A stretch of 64,000 nt of DNA from Begonia masoniana (taxonomy: Eukaryota; Streptophyta; Magnoliopsida; Cucurbitales; Begoniaceae). This document shows positions 1 to 12,900 of the stretch, in pieces; position 1 is the stretch's first letter; every line of letters begins with the position of its first letter. The stretch spans positions 52,760,466-52,824,465 of the forward strand of contig CM039503.1 in NCBI GenBank assembly GCA_022432975.1, read 5' to 3'. A program made the translations under genes and the position numbers. The notes beneath the pieces are model-generated. The model did no database searches, was not told where the DNA came from, and was given only the letters and a program-made list of their open reading frames with translations.

Positions 1-3000
1 TTTCAACCACATCCAATATACTTATAAGATCAATTTGGGTCGCAAAGCCAAATTCAATTTGATATTGTGATAGATAAAAATTGTTGCAAGGGTGGTCATT
101 ATTCAATTTCATGCTGGTGTCTACTAAGTGCCTTGCCATGTATTTTCCACTAGTGTTTTGGATTGATAAATCTTTGAAAACATCATTATCACGATCGCTG
201 AAGATTGCAGAAAGAACATCCTTATCTGGTCCACCAACACAAGTAAGGTATTTTTCTCTGAAATAACAAGGAAGAGACTTTTTATGATACTTTTGATCTA
301 ATAGAAACAACCATGGATTAACTACACAAAAGTAACTGTCATGCACGATCACAGCTGCAGTCCTGAAACCCCAAAGAAAGTCATGAATTGGAGGTAAAGT
401 ATGAGCAATCCCTATACAGATCCAAATGTCTGTTTTTGAAAATTGTGGAGAGTATAACATAGTCTGGCCACCATTGCGTCTTTGGGCATAGACATTAAAT
501 CCATTCTGCGAGCAAAGGCCTAGTAATAATTGACCATCTCCCAAAGTTAACCAACTTAAAACAGTGATATCACTTTGAATGAATAATGTATCCGCTAACA
601 AAAAAGTCCCCGTATTGCCAAGATGGGCGAATTCCCATATATGAACAGCACTGACAGCGCTTTTATGATTTTCTATGCATATGGTTGCAATCTTATGACC
701 ACAGTCAGTCACAGCCAAAGCACTAAGTGTTCCTTGATGGGCAACAAACGTGCCAACAAGCTCCCATGGAATGTGTGAAGTTAAAGAATCACCGAGATTA
801 CTTCTCCAGAGTTTAACAGTACCATCAGAACAGCCAGTTGCCATTATATAAGCAGGATATTCAGAACAGTGCTCCTGAGTTATTGCTTTTTTCTGTGGTC
901 CGAGACTTGAAGTTCCTGGACATACCACATCAAAACTTCCAACTTGATCATGCATATGAGGATCTGGTAGCTGTGACGAACAAGGAATTACAATGATAGC
1001 ATACTGTTTACTTCCAAAAGTACTTTCAAATCTCAATGAGCTGCCTACACCAATATTTTCGTTGCTATCAAAATGATTTCCTGGCGAGTCAAAAGAATGC
1101 AAAGTGATTTCCCATGATATAGCTTGAAAACTCTCCCTCCAAATTCCCAAAAGCATAAACTTACTATAACAAGCTTTTTCGGTGCAAGCAGAAGACAAAG
1201 GAATTGAAAAGATATTATTTGGACCACACTCAAAAGGACCATGTCCAGTAAAAGGTACAGTACATAAGTAGTGACATTCTACATTCTCTTCTCCATTCGA
1301 GCAAATCCTAACTAAAAAGCAATCTATTCCCCCCGCGTGTCCAATTGAAAGTATCAATTCTTCATCTATTATTGATGGTGCCCAGCACAAGCATGTATAT
1401 CTGGAACAAGAGTTTTGAGTTACAAGCTTTCCACAAAGCTCCCATGCTGACACTAGAGTCGGAGAGCCCTGAATATGGCGGGAAACACTGGATGTCAACC
1501 AGAATAGAAGTAAGCCGTTAGAGTCTAAAGAAACAGCTAATTCAACTTCACAATTGAAAGGAAAAACCGAAACTTGTAAGATTTTCCCATTATGACCATT
1601 CAAATTTAAAATACCAGTGGCTGTACATGACAAAAAGTTCTCAAAGTTAAATTTGCATCCTGAAACATGCTCCATGTCAGTCTTTTGAGTATACAATAAC
1701 GACCATACTAAAGAATTACAGGGTAATAACTGAATAAAAGAGCAGAAACTAGGGGCGCTAGACAAATGGTTCCTCGACATGACAACTCTGTGAAGAAATA
1801 ATCTGTTACTCGAGTTGGAAAAATCATTCCAGAGGTCATGTCCCCCCTCTAATTCCTTCAAATCTTTTTTCTTCCACAGTGTGACTCGTGCAAATCGCAA
1901 TGGAGATGCATCATCAAGACAGTGAATGGCCCAAAAGTAAATCAATTGTCCTGGGCCAAAGCCAATTACCCAGTCACATTTTCCATTTTCATTACGCTCA
2001 AATCCTTCAGCAGGAACAACCTGGCTGACTCCCTCACCTGTTTTAAAAATACCCTTGATTTCCATGGCCCACGCCATGTATGGATTCACATTCAGATTAC
2101 CATTTAGAGGCTGATTTAACTCAATTACAGCAACAACATAATAACACTTTTTCACTGACTTATGATCATTTATATTCTTGGTAAAATATTTTACTTTTCC
2201 TCCGTCAACCTCACTCCACAATCTTGCAGTTCCGTCTAAGCAGCACGTGAGTAACACATGCTTCTGTACATGATTTACATCTCTGTTTGAAGGCCTGCTA
2301 AACGGCCTCCATTCAATGGATGAAACAGGTAGAGGATGACGCAACTTGGATTTAACGCATTCAGAACTTCCAGTGCTCTGACATACAATGACACATTTTG
2401 CTTCTTCATTATCAGAAAAGCCTTCCTTTTGTGGTTTACTTGAATAAGATGCTGTAGCAATAGGTCCTTCAACAGACCAGCCGGCAGAAACCAGAGTTTG
2501 CGGTAGATCTGTTTTGAACTTCCAAGCTATTTCCCAAAATCGATCACCGCTTTTCCATAAAACCACCTCAACACCAACGGCAATGATTCCATCACCAGCC
2601 CCAGTCCATTTAATTGCCTCAACCTTCAAACACTGTAAAAGTACGGCATTCTGCCTCCAAGAAGAAGAACCTGAATATGAGTGAAGAATTTTGAACGTAG
2701 CGATCCAAGAATTCCAAACCATTTTGTATTTTAGAAGAACTACCAAGAATACAAAAAACATATGTTCTATGTATAACCACGACGAACTTAATCAACGACA
2801 TCATTCATTTCTATCAGCGAAAGAGAAAAAGAGAATGAAGAAGAGAAAAAGAAAAGGAGAAACTATCTTGTCTATTAGCATGCCATAGTAGCTGCAGAAA
2901 GAAGAACAATCATTACCATCACCAAACCTGCAAAGTGATCTTTGTAAAAGCAGAGCTCGGTAATATGAAACAATGTCCGATAATAAAGAATTACTAAGTA

Positions 3001-3764
3001 ATGTTTAACAACGCAGTTCCGTAAAAAAATTAGCCAACGTTGTAAATTATGACTAACTCCACAGTGCAAAGGAAAGCAGATTTTAGATATGCATCAATTC
3101 GGTATTTAAGCAGAAAATATAATAGTAATATTTACATTGTTAGAAAGAACCAAAAAAAAAAAAAAGCCATCATCATGTCTTTGATCACTCATTCAATAAC
3201 TAGGCATAGTAAATAAAGTAGGTCAATTTCTAAAATTTCAGACCAGAGTCTCATTTCCCAGTTACTTTCCTCTGCTCGACTTAAAAGTAACTGAAAAACA
3301 TAAAATAAATGAAAAATCCATGAAATAGAACACTTTTTAAAGTTTTATTAAAACAAAACTATCAAGATTCAATTACCTTCGGGACTCGTCGAATCGTGAG
3401 AAAAAACCAATATTCTATTTCCTGACGCAGCAGCAAGATCACCCCTGGAGGGGAATGCGGGGGACCAAGAAACGGCACTAACAAGAGATGAATTATCTGT
3501 GAAGATGTCCAGAATCTGGCGGAAAATGGGTCCGATCCGAGTTTCTTCGGGAGAGAGAGGAGAAGGGAAGTGAGAGATCACCAAAAGGGAGGAGGCGCCA
3601 TAAGCAACCCATGCGTATCCAGCGAAGTTGGGAAGCCAATCAATGGAGGTAGCAGGCGGGTCAGTTCGATTGGGGGAGGGAGGAATTGATTCAGCTGATA
3701 GTAAGGGGAGTGGAAGAAGACGAGGAAGAGGATCGCCAGAAGAGGTTGAGGTCGTGTCCGCCAT
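1..3764 (-). CDS. DMXL/Rabconnectin-3 (RAV1-like) WD40 protein, 5' part
   Basis: Two exons are visible: exon 1 at 3764-3377 and a giant exon 2 at 2670-1 that stays open for about 890 codons and runs off the left edge, so the 3' end is missing. The GT/AG junction is phase 1 and joins PEG to SSSWRQNAVL. About 1019 residues are encoded here. WD40-type stretches are visible (VLLTCCLDGTARLWSEV, YIMATGCSDGTVKLWRS, SAVHIWEF), and the reading near the left edge (ITVLSWLTLGDGQLLLGL) resembles the start of the Rav1p C-terminal domain. The family (yeast Rav1, animal DMXL/Rabconnectin-3, plant transducin protein At2g46560) promotes V-ATPase assembly on endomembranes; that role is inferred from family membership. 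An in-frame ATG 12 codons further upstream (3800) is an alternative start; I prefer MADTTSTS because plant relatives begin similarly. Confidence 0.85.
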
Positions 3765-3829
3765 TGGCAGTGGACAACGGCTAGACAGCCGGAGTATCAA
3801 ATCCTGTCATTAGCAAAGCAGGATTCTAA

Positions 3830-5886
3830 TTTTACAAAAACAATAAAATAAAATAAATGCAAAAAATAAAAATAAAAATAAAAAACTTTAAACTCTACTG
3901 TCATCAACAAAACCAACTTTAGATTATTTTGTTTACGAAACAAAATTCAAATTATTCTATGTTACCAAGTCAAACTCTTTCGTCGTTAAATTCGAGGTCA
4001 ACGGCCTTATAACTATTAACTACAGGAGACAACGCAGTCGACCACGTGAAGCCACAAAACATCTGTTTTCCGATACATTTTGCTCTCATTTTCAAGTGGT
4101 GTGCGACCGCATTTTAGCTACAAGCGACTGCGCAGTCAAATACATGAAGCCGAGGTCGCTATTCTCGAACATATTTTGCGCATATTTCAAGTGCGAGCGA
4201 CCGTAAGATGTTAGATTGTTAGAAAATAATAGTTTAAGGTCTGTATTGTTAACGAATATAGTTTAAGGTTTATTTTATCATTAACCTTAAAGTTTCAAGT
4301 TTTTATTGATAATTATCATAATATTTATCGTTTATGTACTATGTATTAATTAATATGATAAAAAAATTAATTATTAAATTCATTAACTAATGACCATGAT
4401 TAAACTTAATTCTACTATTTTCTAAACCTAATTTGATGCATGTCACGTGACAACTATTGTGATAGATAGTAACTAACGTGAGATTTATCAAAAGGCCAAA
4501 TGTTTATGCATTTGTCGAAGTTCCACCTCGTGCAGATCATATCAAGATCGTCAACCTTATCAACTAGCATCACGTCTTGGAATACCGATATTGCAACCTT
4601 TGTTAATTCTCTGCGGAGGCCCTAACAACAGCGGCTTATGATCCCAATGTTTGCGGCATTGAACTTCTGCGACAAAAAAAATAAAATAAAATAAACAAAA
4701 TAAATAGGATCGCGACTCGAGATCATTGCTCGAAACTATAATTCTATATGATAGTCCAACTAAAAGGTACACGGGCTAAGGTTGTATGTTTATCTAACCT
4801 AATAGTTGACATTATGGTTTAGATCCCACGTACTACTTTACACTAAGTTTTTTTGGCCCCAAGGGTTAGGCATAACCAATAATTTATTGAACTAGATATG
4901 AACCTAATTTTATTGGATAACAAGGGCTCAAGATTGTCTAACGATGAGGTTGCGCAATGTGAAACCAATCGTATAAATATAATGAGTTATGACTGAAAAA
5001 ATCAATATTTAATTTTGACTTAAATAAATGACATTGAATTGAAAATAAAATCATAATAATTAATCAATTTTTTAAAGTGGTAATTATTAATTATGAACGA
5101 TGAGATTAACTAAGAAATTATAATTAAATTGGACGTTTAGTGTAATCAAGCAAGATATTGTTGTTGATAATGTCGTCGGTAATGTTTGAATTATCGAGAG
5201 ATTAAAATTCAGATAAATTTTATGTATTATATACAAAATATTATATCATATTATGCTTTTGTCTATGACTTGTGAATTTAAATAACAAAAATTTAGTTCA
5301 CAAATTTTAGAAAAAGGCCTTGCTTATAATAGTTTTCGTGAAAATGAATCACGAGGGAAAAAAGAAGAGATTCGGTCACCTGAAAAGATTTTGATGATTC
5401 ATGGTTCTCGTAGAATCGAGAAGCAAGGTCGACGAAGCAACATCGAAGCTTCTGAGAGTATTGCCTGTCATGGCGACCTTGTTAGGAAAACATGAGTGCT
5501 TTTCTCGTTGTTGAATGCAAATCGAATTTTTTAAGTGCAATGGCAATGTCGATGAAACAAACACAAATCCAAGATTTTGACGTCTATAATCGAGAATACT
5601 CATATCAACCATGTTATCTTCTATCGTCCTATAAACATATCTCATCATTGATCATTCTCATTAGCAACTCAAAGACTCATCTCCTCCGTCGCGGTCTTTA
5701 ACAACTCAATCGATCATTTCATAGCACACCTCAATGATCTATCTCATACTCATATATGTATGAAAAATTAAACTACTTATACGAATATTACAAATGAACG
5801 AATGTTAAAACATATCTTTTTAAGCTACAACTGTTTGTGGGCAAGAATGTGTTGATTCTATTGCCACGCAAAGAAAGTAAGAGGTG
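3830..5886. other. Intergenic AT-rich region
   Basis: No convincing gene is seen on either strand. It holds A/T runs, short A-rich repeats after the DMXL start, and one imperfect tandem duplication (4028-4203). ORFs of 60-90 codons around 5376-5701 overlap on opposite strands and resemble no family I know. Confidence 0.6.
4028..4203. repeat. Imperfect tandem duplication, about 80 bp x 2
   Basis: The stretch from 4028 (GACAACGCAGTCGACCACG) recurs from about 4124 (GCGACTGCGCAGTCAAATAC). Both copies continue through CATGAAGCC/CGTGAAGCC, then an ATTTTGC segment, then TTTCAAGTG and GCGACCG. The copies are diverged. No coding potential is seen. Confidence 0.55.
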
Positions 5887-5891
5887 TTAGT

Positions 5892-6107
5892 TGTTAGTAT
5901 TGTATACTGTACACTTCTAGTTAGAGTTGTACTAGTTTAGTTCAGGTCTAGTATATGTCTTATCATTCCTTTTTCCTCTTCAATATACATGTAAACAGCT
6001 TTGTACTTCCTACACTACGAAAACACAATATTCAAAATCTCTCCTCTCTCTGCCGCCACTTCCTTCATCTTATTCTTCTTCTTCTTCACCTGTAACAGAA
6101 CCTTACA
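5892..6107 (+). repeat. 5' LTR of Copia element 1
   Basis: Defined by TG...CA ends, by the adjoining primer-binding site and by its match to 9026-9198 starting at GTCTAGTATATG. The 3' half is pyrimidine-rich (CTTCTTCTTC), a tract that is longer in the 3' copy. Confidence 0.92.
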
Positions 6108-6120
6108 TGGTATCAGAGCT
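6108..6120 (+). other. Primer-binding site (initiator tRNA-Met)
   Basis: TGGTATCAGAGCT lies directly after the LTR CA end, the usual plant Copia position for priming minus-strand DNA by the 3' end of initiator tRNA-Met. Confidence 0.9.
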
Positions 6121-6127
6121 AAGGTAG

Positions 6128-6922
6128 ATGGCATCCACAAGCTCAACTGTTCCCTCCTCCCCCTCCCCTACTCCGGCTTCTACTCTGTCTTCTCCTCCCC
6201 TGCCACATTTCCCTGCGATGAATCAAACCCTTACTGTGAAACTTGACAACAGCAACTACCTCATATGGAAAGCTCAGATCCTAAATGTCGTCTTTGCAAA
6301 TGGCATAGAGGACATCCTAGATGGCTCCTCTCCTCCACCTGCTCAATTTCTGGATTCTCTTTCGAACCAGACGAACCCTGAGTACACCCTCTAGCAACGT
6401 TACAACTGGCTCATCATGAGCTGGTTGTTCTCCTCACTCTCTGATGAATTTCTTCCACAGATCGTCGAGTTTTCCTCTGCCAGTGACGTCTGGTCGGCAC
6501 TTGCTCGCACGTTTGCTTCCTCCTCTCTTGCACGCATAAGCGAGCTTCGTACTCAGCTTCAGTCGATCTCCAAAGATGGCATCTCGACAGCCGCCTACAT
6601 TCAGAAGCTCAAAACTTTATGCAATACCCTTGCAGCTATTGGCAAACCTGTCTCCTATTGTGATAAGTTGCTGTATTTTCTTAATGGCCTCGGTTCGGAG
6701 TATAACTCCCTCGTCACTGCCATTACCAGCCGCTCCGATGAGCTTCCTTTCGAAGAAGTACAGAGCCTCCTCCAGAGCTATGACTTCCGACTGGAGAAAC
6801 AAAATACTACCCTCTCGCTTCCGCCACCGGATCAATTCCACGCAAACGTGGCTCTCAATCGCCATTTCCGACCAGGAGGATGGCAACCCAAGCCATGGCA
6901 GAATGCCCCCACCTCGCCCTAA
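6128..6922 (+). pseudogene. Copia 1 gag (broken)
   Basis: The frame opens with MASTSSTVPSSP and holds the Copia gag signature (VKLDNSNYLIWKAQI). A TAG at 6392-6394 stands where relatives carry Trp before QR, so it is probably a TGG-to-TAG change. The same frame resumes to 6922, including the YIQKLKTLCNTLAAIG and YFLNGLGSEY stretches of the UBN2/retrotransposon-gag domain. Near 6890-6905 the frame shifts relative to pol. It is the nucleocapsid gene of the dead element. Confidence 0.88.
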
Positions 6923-9031
6923 TTTTTCGTCTGGTTCATTTCACCATGGTACCGGTTCACCGAACCCACAGCAACCCAACTGGCGTTCGAACCGGCCCAA
7001 GCCCAGGTGCGAAATTTGCAGTAAGGTGGGCCATTCTGCATTAAACTGTTACCACAGGCTCAACCCTACCTATAGAGCCCATAACCCGACCCAACTCCAA
7101 TCCCACTACCCAACTTCACCTTTCAACCACTCCTCAGCCTATAACCCAACCCAATACCCATACCCTGCCCCGACCCACACCCAACCCGCCCCACAGAATC
7201 CATTTCCACCTCCTCCTTCACCTTCCTCGTTCAGTTCCCCTTTTCCACAGGCCAACACTGCTGGCTTATTACCGACGCCAGACTCCATCTCGTCTGCTAC
7301 ACCGTGGCTCCTCGACACGAGAGCGACTCACCATTTCACCCCAACCGCCTCCCTGCTCAGCCAACCTCAACCGTACGTTGGTCCAAATCAAGTAGCTACA
7401 GCCGACGGTACTTCTCTTCCGATCTCTCATATTGGTTCTGTCTCTATTCCTACTCTCTCTCGTCCATTTGAATTACGAACTGTCTGTCATACTCCTTTGA
7501 TTTCTCATAATTTATTAAGTGTTGCTCAACTTTGTCGGGAAAATTCCGTTTTCGTCGAATTTCACTTGAATTCTTTTTTTGTCAAGGATCGGACTTCTCA
7601 CCGTGTACTTCTTTGGGGTTCAATATGTGATGACTTGTACAAACTGCCCTCACCCTTTCCTGTTTTGTCTCTGGTTGCTAGCTTGCCATCCTCTACTCAC
7701 GGTTTTGAAGCTCTCTGGCACTCCAGACTTGGCCCCCCCTCGTTTTCTATTTTGCAAAATGTACTCAAATTGTGCAATATTTCTGTTACTAAAACAACTA
7801 TGTCTCACCTCTGTACTTCGTGTCAAATGAGCAAACATCATCGTTTACCATTTCAAATTTCGGTTTCACATGCTCTTTTTCCATTTGATTTGGTACATGT
7901 TGATGTATGGGGTCCGTCGCCTGTTAAATCTATCACCGGTGCAAGATATTTCTTATTAATTGTTGATGATTGCACTCAGTATACATGGTTGTTTCCCTTA
8001 AAATTGAAAAGTGATGTCCCTACCATTTTTATGCAATTCTATAAGTTCATCCTTACACAATTTGAAAAGAATATCAAAGTGCTTCAATCTGACTGGGGTG
8101 GGGAGTTCCAATCTCTCACGAAATTTGTGAAATCTCTAGGTATTCTTCATCGTGTCTCTTGCCCTCATACGCCAAATCAAAATGGTAGGGTCGAACGAAA
8201 AAATCGTCACATGGTCGAAACAGGTCTTGCTTTACTTTTCCACTCGTCCGTTCCTCAGTTCTTCTGGCCTTATGCCTTTGCCACTGCTACTACTCTTATA
8301 AATTGGCTGCCTACTCCTGTCCTAAATCACAAATCTCCCTTTCAATGTCTCTTCGATTCTATACCCGATTACTCGTCACTTCGTACATTTGGTTGTTTGT
8401 GCTTTCCATTTCTCCGACCTTTCAATCAACACAAACTCCAACCTCGTTCTCTACCTTGTGTCTACTTGGGTCCTAGTCCCCACCATAAAGGTTTTTTGTG
8501 TCTAAATCCCCGCACCAATAAAATCTATGTCTCTCGTCATGTTACCTTTGATGAGCTCGTCTTCCCATTCACTTCGTTTAAACCCTCCGCTCCATCACAA
8601 TCCACCTTCTCCATCCAGATCACTCATCCCCCACCATCACTACCCCTCGTACTTCTTCCCCCACCTTACCTATAGCCCATTCTCTTCCACTCCAACTTCC
8701 AGCTCCCACGAACACCCACCCTATGAAGACAAAAGCCAAGGACGGTATCTTCAAACCCAAAGCCCTCTCCGCTGAAACCTTCCTTGAACCTAAGACCTTC
8801 AAACAAGCATCCAAACATCCTCATTGGGTAACAGCCATGCAAGATGAAATCTTAGCCCTCAAGGAAACAAATACTTGGCAATTAGTTCCTCTTCCTAGTG
8901 GAGCAAAAATGATCGAGTGTAAATGGGTTTTCAAGATAAAGTTAAACTCTGATGGTACCATTAGCCGATATAAAGCCCGTTTAGTGGTCAAAGGCTACGA
9001 TCAGACAGAGGGTATTGATTATGAAGTCTAG
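6923..9031 (+). pseudogene. Copia 1 pol (protease-integrase, partial RT)
   Basis: The open frame to 8675 begins with a CCHC knuckle (CEICSKVGHSALNC). The protease site reads DTRATHH where DSGATHH is expected, so the catalytic motif is altered. The integrase keeps its zinc-binding segment (CTSCQMSKHH) and its D, D and E positions (VDVWGP, SDWGGEF, GRVERKNRH). A frameshift near 8675-8723 leads into the start of RT (KWVFKIKLNSDGTISRYKAR), which ends at GIDYE where it fuses with LTR sequence. The YVDD active site and RNase H are absent. The element cannot replicate on its own. Confidence 0.9.
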
Positions 9032-9198
9032 TATATGTCTTATCATTCATTTTTCCTCTTCAATATACATGTAAACAGCTTTGTACTTCCTACACTACGA
9101 AAACACAATATTCAAAATCTCTCCTCGCTCTCTGTCGCCACTTCCTTCATCTTCTTCCTCATCTTCTTCTTCTTCTTCACCTGTAACAGAACCTTACA
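9026..9198 (+). repeat. Truncated 3' LTR of Copia element 1
   Basis: Matches 5946-6107 from GTCTAGTATATG to CCTTACA, with an expanded CTTCTTC tract. It lacks the first 54 bp of the LTR and abuts the RT frame directly. Confidence 0.92.
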
Positions 9199-9202
9199 TT
9201 AG

Positions 9203-9239
9203 TAGGGAACTCAGGAAATGGCTCTCGCAAATCATTCAG
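9203..9239 (+). other. Possible short exon (or exon 3' part) of the interrupted membrane-protein gene
   Basis: The sequence ends ATCATTCAG followed by GTACGA, a good donor. Read in phase 0 it encodes RELRKWLSQIIQ and joins without a stop to LINHLRTDKTSC at 14771. Directly upstream, TTAG (the Copia 1 target-site duplication) can act as acceptor. No family alignment was available, so the exon is inferred from phase and splice sites only. Confidence 0.35.
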
Positions 9240-9385
9240 GTACGATCGAAACATCAAGTTATTATCCTTCATTTTGAAACTCATCCTAAATTTGTTCGAA
9301 ATAATTATTTTCGATGAGAAATGATGGACCTGAGAAAGTTGCATGAGCATATTTGAAATGTTAATATGAAATGATGATTACAGTC

Positions 9386-9891
9386 TGTTGGGAATCCTTC
9401 CCCCTTACTCTCAGTCACAAAACCAGCAAGATCAAAACGAAAAACAAAACAAAACAGAAAATGAGACACAAGAAATTGATTACGGAGTTCGATCCAAAAA
9501 GATCTACGTCTCCGGAGTTCAGCCAGAACTCGTTGCACTATGAAATCCGAAATCCTTTACAACCTAGTTAGAAAACAACCTCAAACTAAGCAGAAATACA
9601 GCAGAAAAACACATTCCAGAACTATCAAGAACTCACTCTTGACCTAGAAGAACACCTGTAGAAAAACTCCTCTCTACCCCCTGTTCCTTCTCTCCTTCTT
9701 CTGAAAACTTCAGATCTGCCTTTACCCGAGAGAAAAACCCCTCTTTTGTTGCTGCTCTCTAACCCGTTCTAATCCTTCTGTAACTTGAGATATTATTTCA
9801 GCTACCCATGCTTAAGATTAAGACACATGGCAACATCCACACCCTTCTATTTCTTATCCTTAATTTTAATCTCCAATCTGACTTTTCAACA
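9386..9891 (-). repeat. 3' LTR of Copia element 2
   Basis: A 506-bp repeat with TGTTGGG...TTCAACA ends as read on the plus strand, nearly identical to 14250-14754. The plus strand just outside its inner end reads AACTCCACCTCA, which is the polypurine tract TGAGGTGGAGTT on the element's own strand (9892-9903). Confidence 0.95.
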
Positions 9892-9973
9892 AACTCCACC
9901 TCAGATTGAAAGATTTCAGCTCAAACATTGTGCAACAAGAATTCTGGAACATCATTACTCGGCTGCATTGTCT

Positions 9974-12900
9974 TTATTTACCCTTAACTCCAAGCAAATT
10001 CAAACAGTGATTGAACTTACTTAGAGGTAGTACTTTAGTTCCACAATCTGCAGGATTGTCTTCAGTTCTGACTTTTTCTATCTTTACTAATCCGCTAGAA
10101 ATCTTCTCACGGATGAAATGGTATCGAATGTCCACATGCTTGGTACGATCATGGAATACCGGATTCTTGCATAGATGAATCGAACTCTGACTGTCGGAAT
10201 AAACAGTGACTGTCCCTGTGAATATCTTCAACTCGTGTAAGAGTCCTTGAAGCCACAATGCTTCCTTAACAGCTTCAGTAGTTGCCACATATTCAGCTTC
10301 CGTTGTTGACAAAGTCACCATCGGTTGACGCTGACTTTTCCAGCTTATGCAGTTCCCACAAACAAGGAAGAAGAAAGCTGTTGTTGATCTTCTTGTTTCC
10401 CTGTCACCTGCATAGTCAGAGTCTACAAAACCATCAACTGTTACACCATTTCCCTGTTTAACATAGTGTAACCCCACATTTAAAGTAAACCCAATGTACT
10501 TAAGTAGACCCTTCATGGCATGCCAATGATCTTTACTCGGATTTGACATGAATCGGCTTAACAGGCTAATTGCAAATGCCAAATCTGGTCGGGTGCATAT
10601 CATTGCATACATGACTGATCCCACTGCACTTGAGTAAGGAATATCTTCCATGTATAGTTGTATTTCTCGTGAGTCTGTAGACTCATTCAAAATCTGTAAT
10701 GTCTGAGTGTTGAGTGGTAGTTTTGCTGGCTTTGCTCCTTTCATTTCAAACTTTGCAATCACTTTCTCCAAGTATCCTTGCTGCTTCAATTGCAACAGTC
10801 CCTTGGATCTGTCCCTGGTGATTCTCATGCCTAATATCTTGGCAGCGTCACCTAAATCCTTCATTTCAAACTCAGAACATAACAATTTCTTAATATGGTT
10901 AACCTTTGATAATTCTCTACTAATTAACAACATATCATCCACATAAATCAGTAGATATTCAGACTTTAGTATATCAGTGCCTCTATAATACAAACAAGTA
11001 TCAAAATTACTTCTTTTAAAACCTTGTTGTGTAATAAAAGTATCAAACCTGAGATACCACTGCCGTGGAGATTGTTTAAGCCCGTAAAGAGACTTCTTAA
11101 GTAGACAAACCATATCTTTATTTTTCTGAACCTCGAATCCTTGAGGTTGTTCCATAAAAATGGTCTCCTCTAAGTTCTCATGTAGAAAGGCTGTTTTAAC
11201 ATCCATTTGCTACAATTCCAAATCAAATTGAGTAACTAAAGATAACATAATTCTTATAGTTTTATATTTGACTACAGGTGAAAAAATTTCATTGTAGTCA
11301 ACTCCCTGTTTTTGTGAAAATCCCTTAGCTACCAATCGGGCTTTGTACTTCAATTTATCTTGGACATTGCTTCCTTCCTTGAGTTTGTAAATCCACTTGC
11401 ACTTTATCACCTTTAGCTTGCTTGGTCTCTTCACTATCTCCCAGGTTTTGTTTTTGTGCAGTGAATCAATTTCTTCCTTCATAGCCTCCACCCAATCCTT
11501 AGCTTCTATGCCTTTTAATGCATCTTGGTAGGTTTCTGGTTCTGATTTGTTTATCTGTACAGCAGTAACAAACGCGTAAGCTAACAAATCAGTGTAGGAA
11601 GAGAAACCATACCTTTGGGTAGGCTTTGAGACCCTCTTGTCTCTGTCTCTGACTAGTTGGTAGTCAGTTTGAGCATCTTCAATGTTCTGGTCTTCTTGTT
11701 CCTTTTGGTGATTTTCTTCATGTTCCTCCTGGTATTCCAACTGGTGTTCTTCAGGTTGTTCACCTACCATTTGTTCAGGTAGGTTGTTTTGTGTCTCAGC
11801 TGGTTCAATTTCTTGAACCTGTTCTGTACTTTGAGCTTGAATATCACCTTGTTCCATGGCAATTGATGTACCTGTTTCTTCACTAAACAAAGGAGATCTT
11901 GCAACACTAGAAGATTGGTTAGATAAACACATAAATTCTGTTTCATTAAAGACAACATCTCTGCTGTTTATTGTCTTAAAACCCGATCCTTGTCTAACCC
12001 AAAGTCTATATCCTTTAACACCCTGTGGATACCCTAAAAACACACACTTGATTCCTCTTGGGTCAAGTTTTCCCTCCTTTTGGTGAGCATAAGCAGTACA
12101 ACCGAATGGTCTTAGGTGAGAGAGGTCTGGTGTTTTTCCAGTCCATTTCTCTTCTGGAGTTTTAAATCCTATAGCACTAGAGGGACATCTATTCACCAAA
12201 TAAGCCGCTGTCATCACAGCTTCTCCCCAAAACAGTTTAGATAAACCAGCACCTATTAACATACATCTGGACTTATCTAATAAAGTCATATTCATGCGTT
12301 CAGCCACCCCATTTTGTTGGGGTGTTTTTCTGACAGTTCTATGCCTTTGAATTCCTAAACTATGACAATGTTGATTAAACATTTCATTGCAAAATTCTAG
12401 ACCATTATCTGTTCTTAATGTCTTTAATTTTTTGTCAGTTAAGTTTTCCATCAAAACTTGCCATTGTTTAAATTTTTCAAAAGCCTCATTTTTTTGTTTC
12501 AATAAATAAACCCAGACTTTTCTTGAAAAATCATCAACAATACAAAGGAAATAGGAATTACCCCCATGGGTTGCTGTTTTCTCTGGACCCCAGAGGTCAG
12601 AATGCACATACTCCAAAATTGACTTGGATGTGTGTTCTCCGGTACTGAATTTAAGCCTGTGTTGCTTGCCTAAGATGCAGTGTTCACAAAAATCCAGGTT
12701 GCTGATTTTTACTTTTCCGAGCAGCCCTTGATCACTTAAAATTTGGAGACCCTTCTCACTAATGTGACCTAACCTTTGGTGCCAATTCATGGCCTTTTGC
12801 TGCTGATCTGTTGAGACAATAACACCTGAACTCGTGACTATTTCTCCTACCATTTGATAGAGTCCTTCTTGCTTGATTCCTTTGATGACAACCTTGTCCC

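Larger units (their letters stand above)
5892..9198 (+). mobile_element. Copia retrotransposon 1, 3'-deleted
   Basis: A 216-bp 5' LTR (5892-6107) begins TGTTAG and ends TTACA and is followed at once by a TGGTATCAGAGC primer-binding site. Gag and pol remnants follow in the plus direction and stop abruptly inside reverse transcriptase, where the sequence joins a partial LTR (9026-9198). The 5-bp duplication TTAGT flanks the whole unit (5887-5891 and 9199-9203), so both outer ends are original and the loss is internal: the rest of RT, RNase H, the polypurine tract and the first 54 bp of the 3' LTR are gone. The short LTR and the gag style suggest the Ale/Retrofit group, which is inference. Confidence 0.93.

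Noticed and set aside
5376..5701. Overlapping ORFs of 90 and 69 codons on opposite strands
   Set aside because: They shadow each other, match no known family and show no splice or promoter context.
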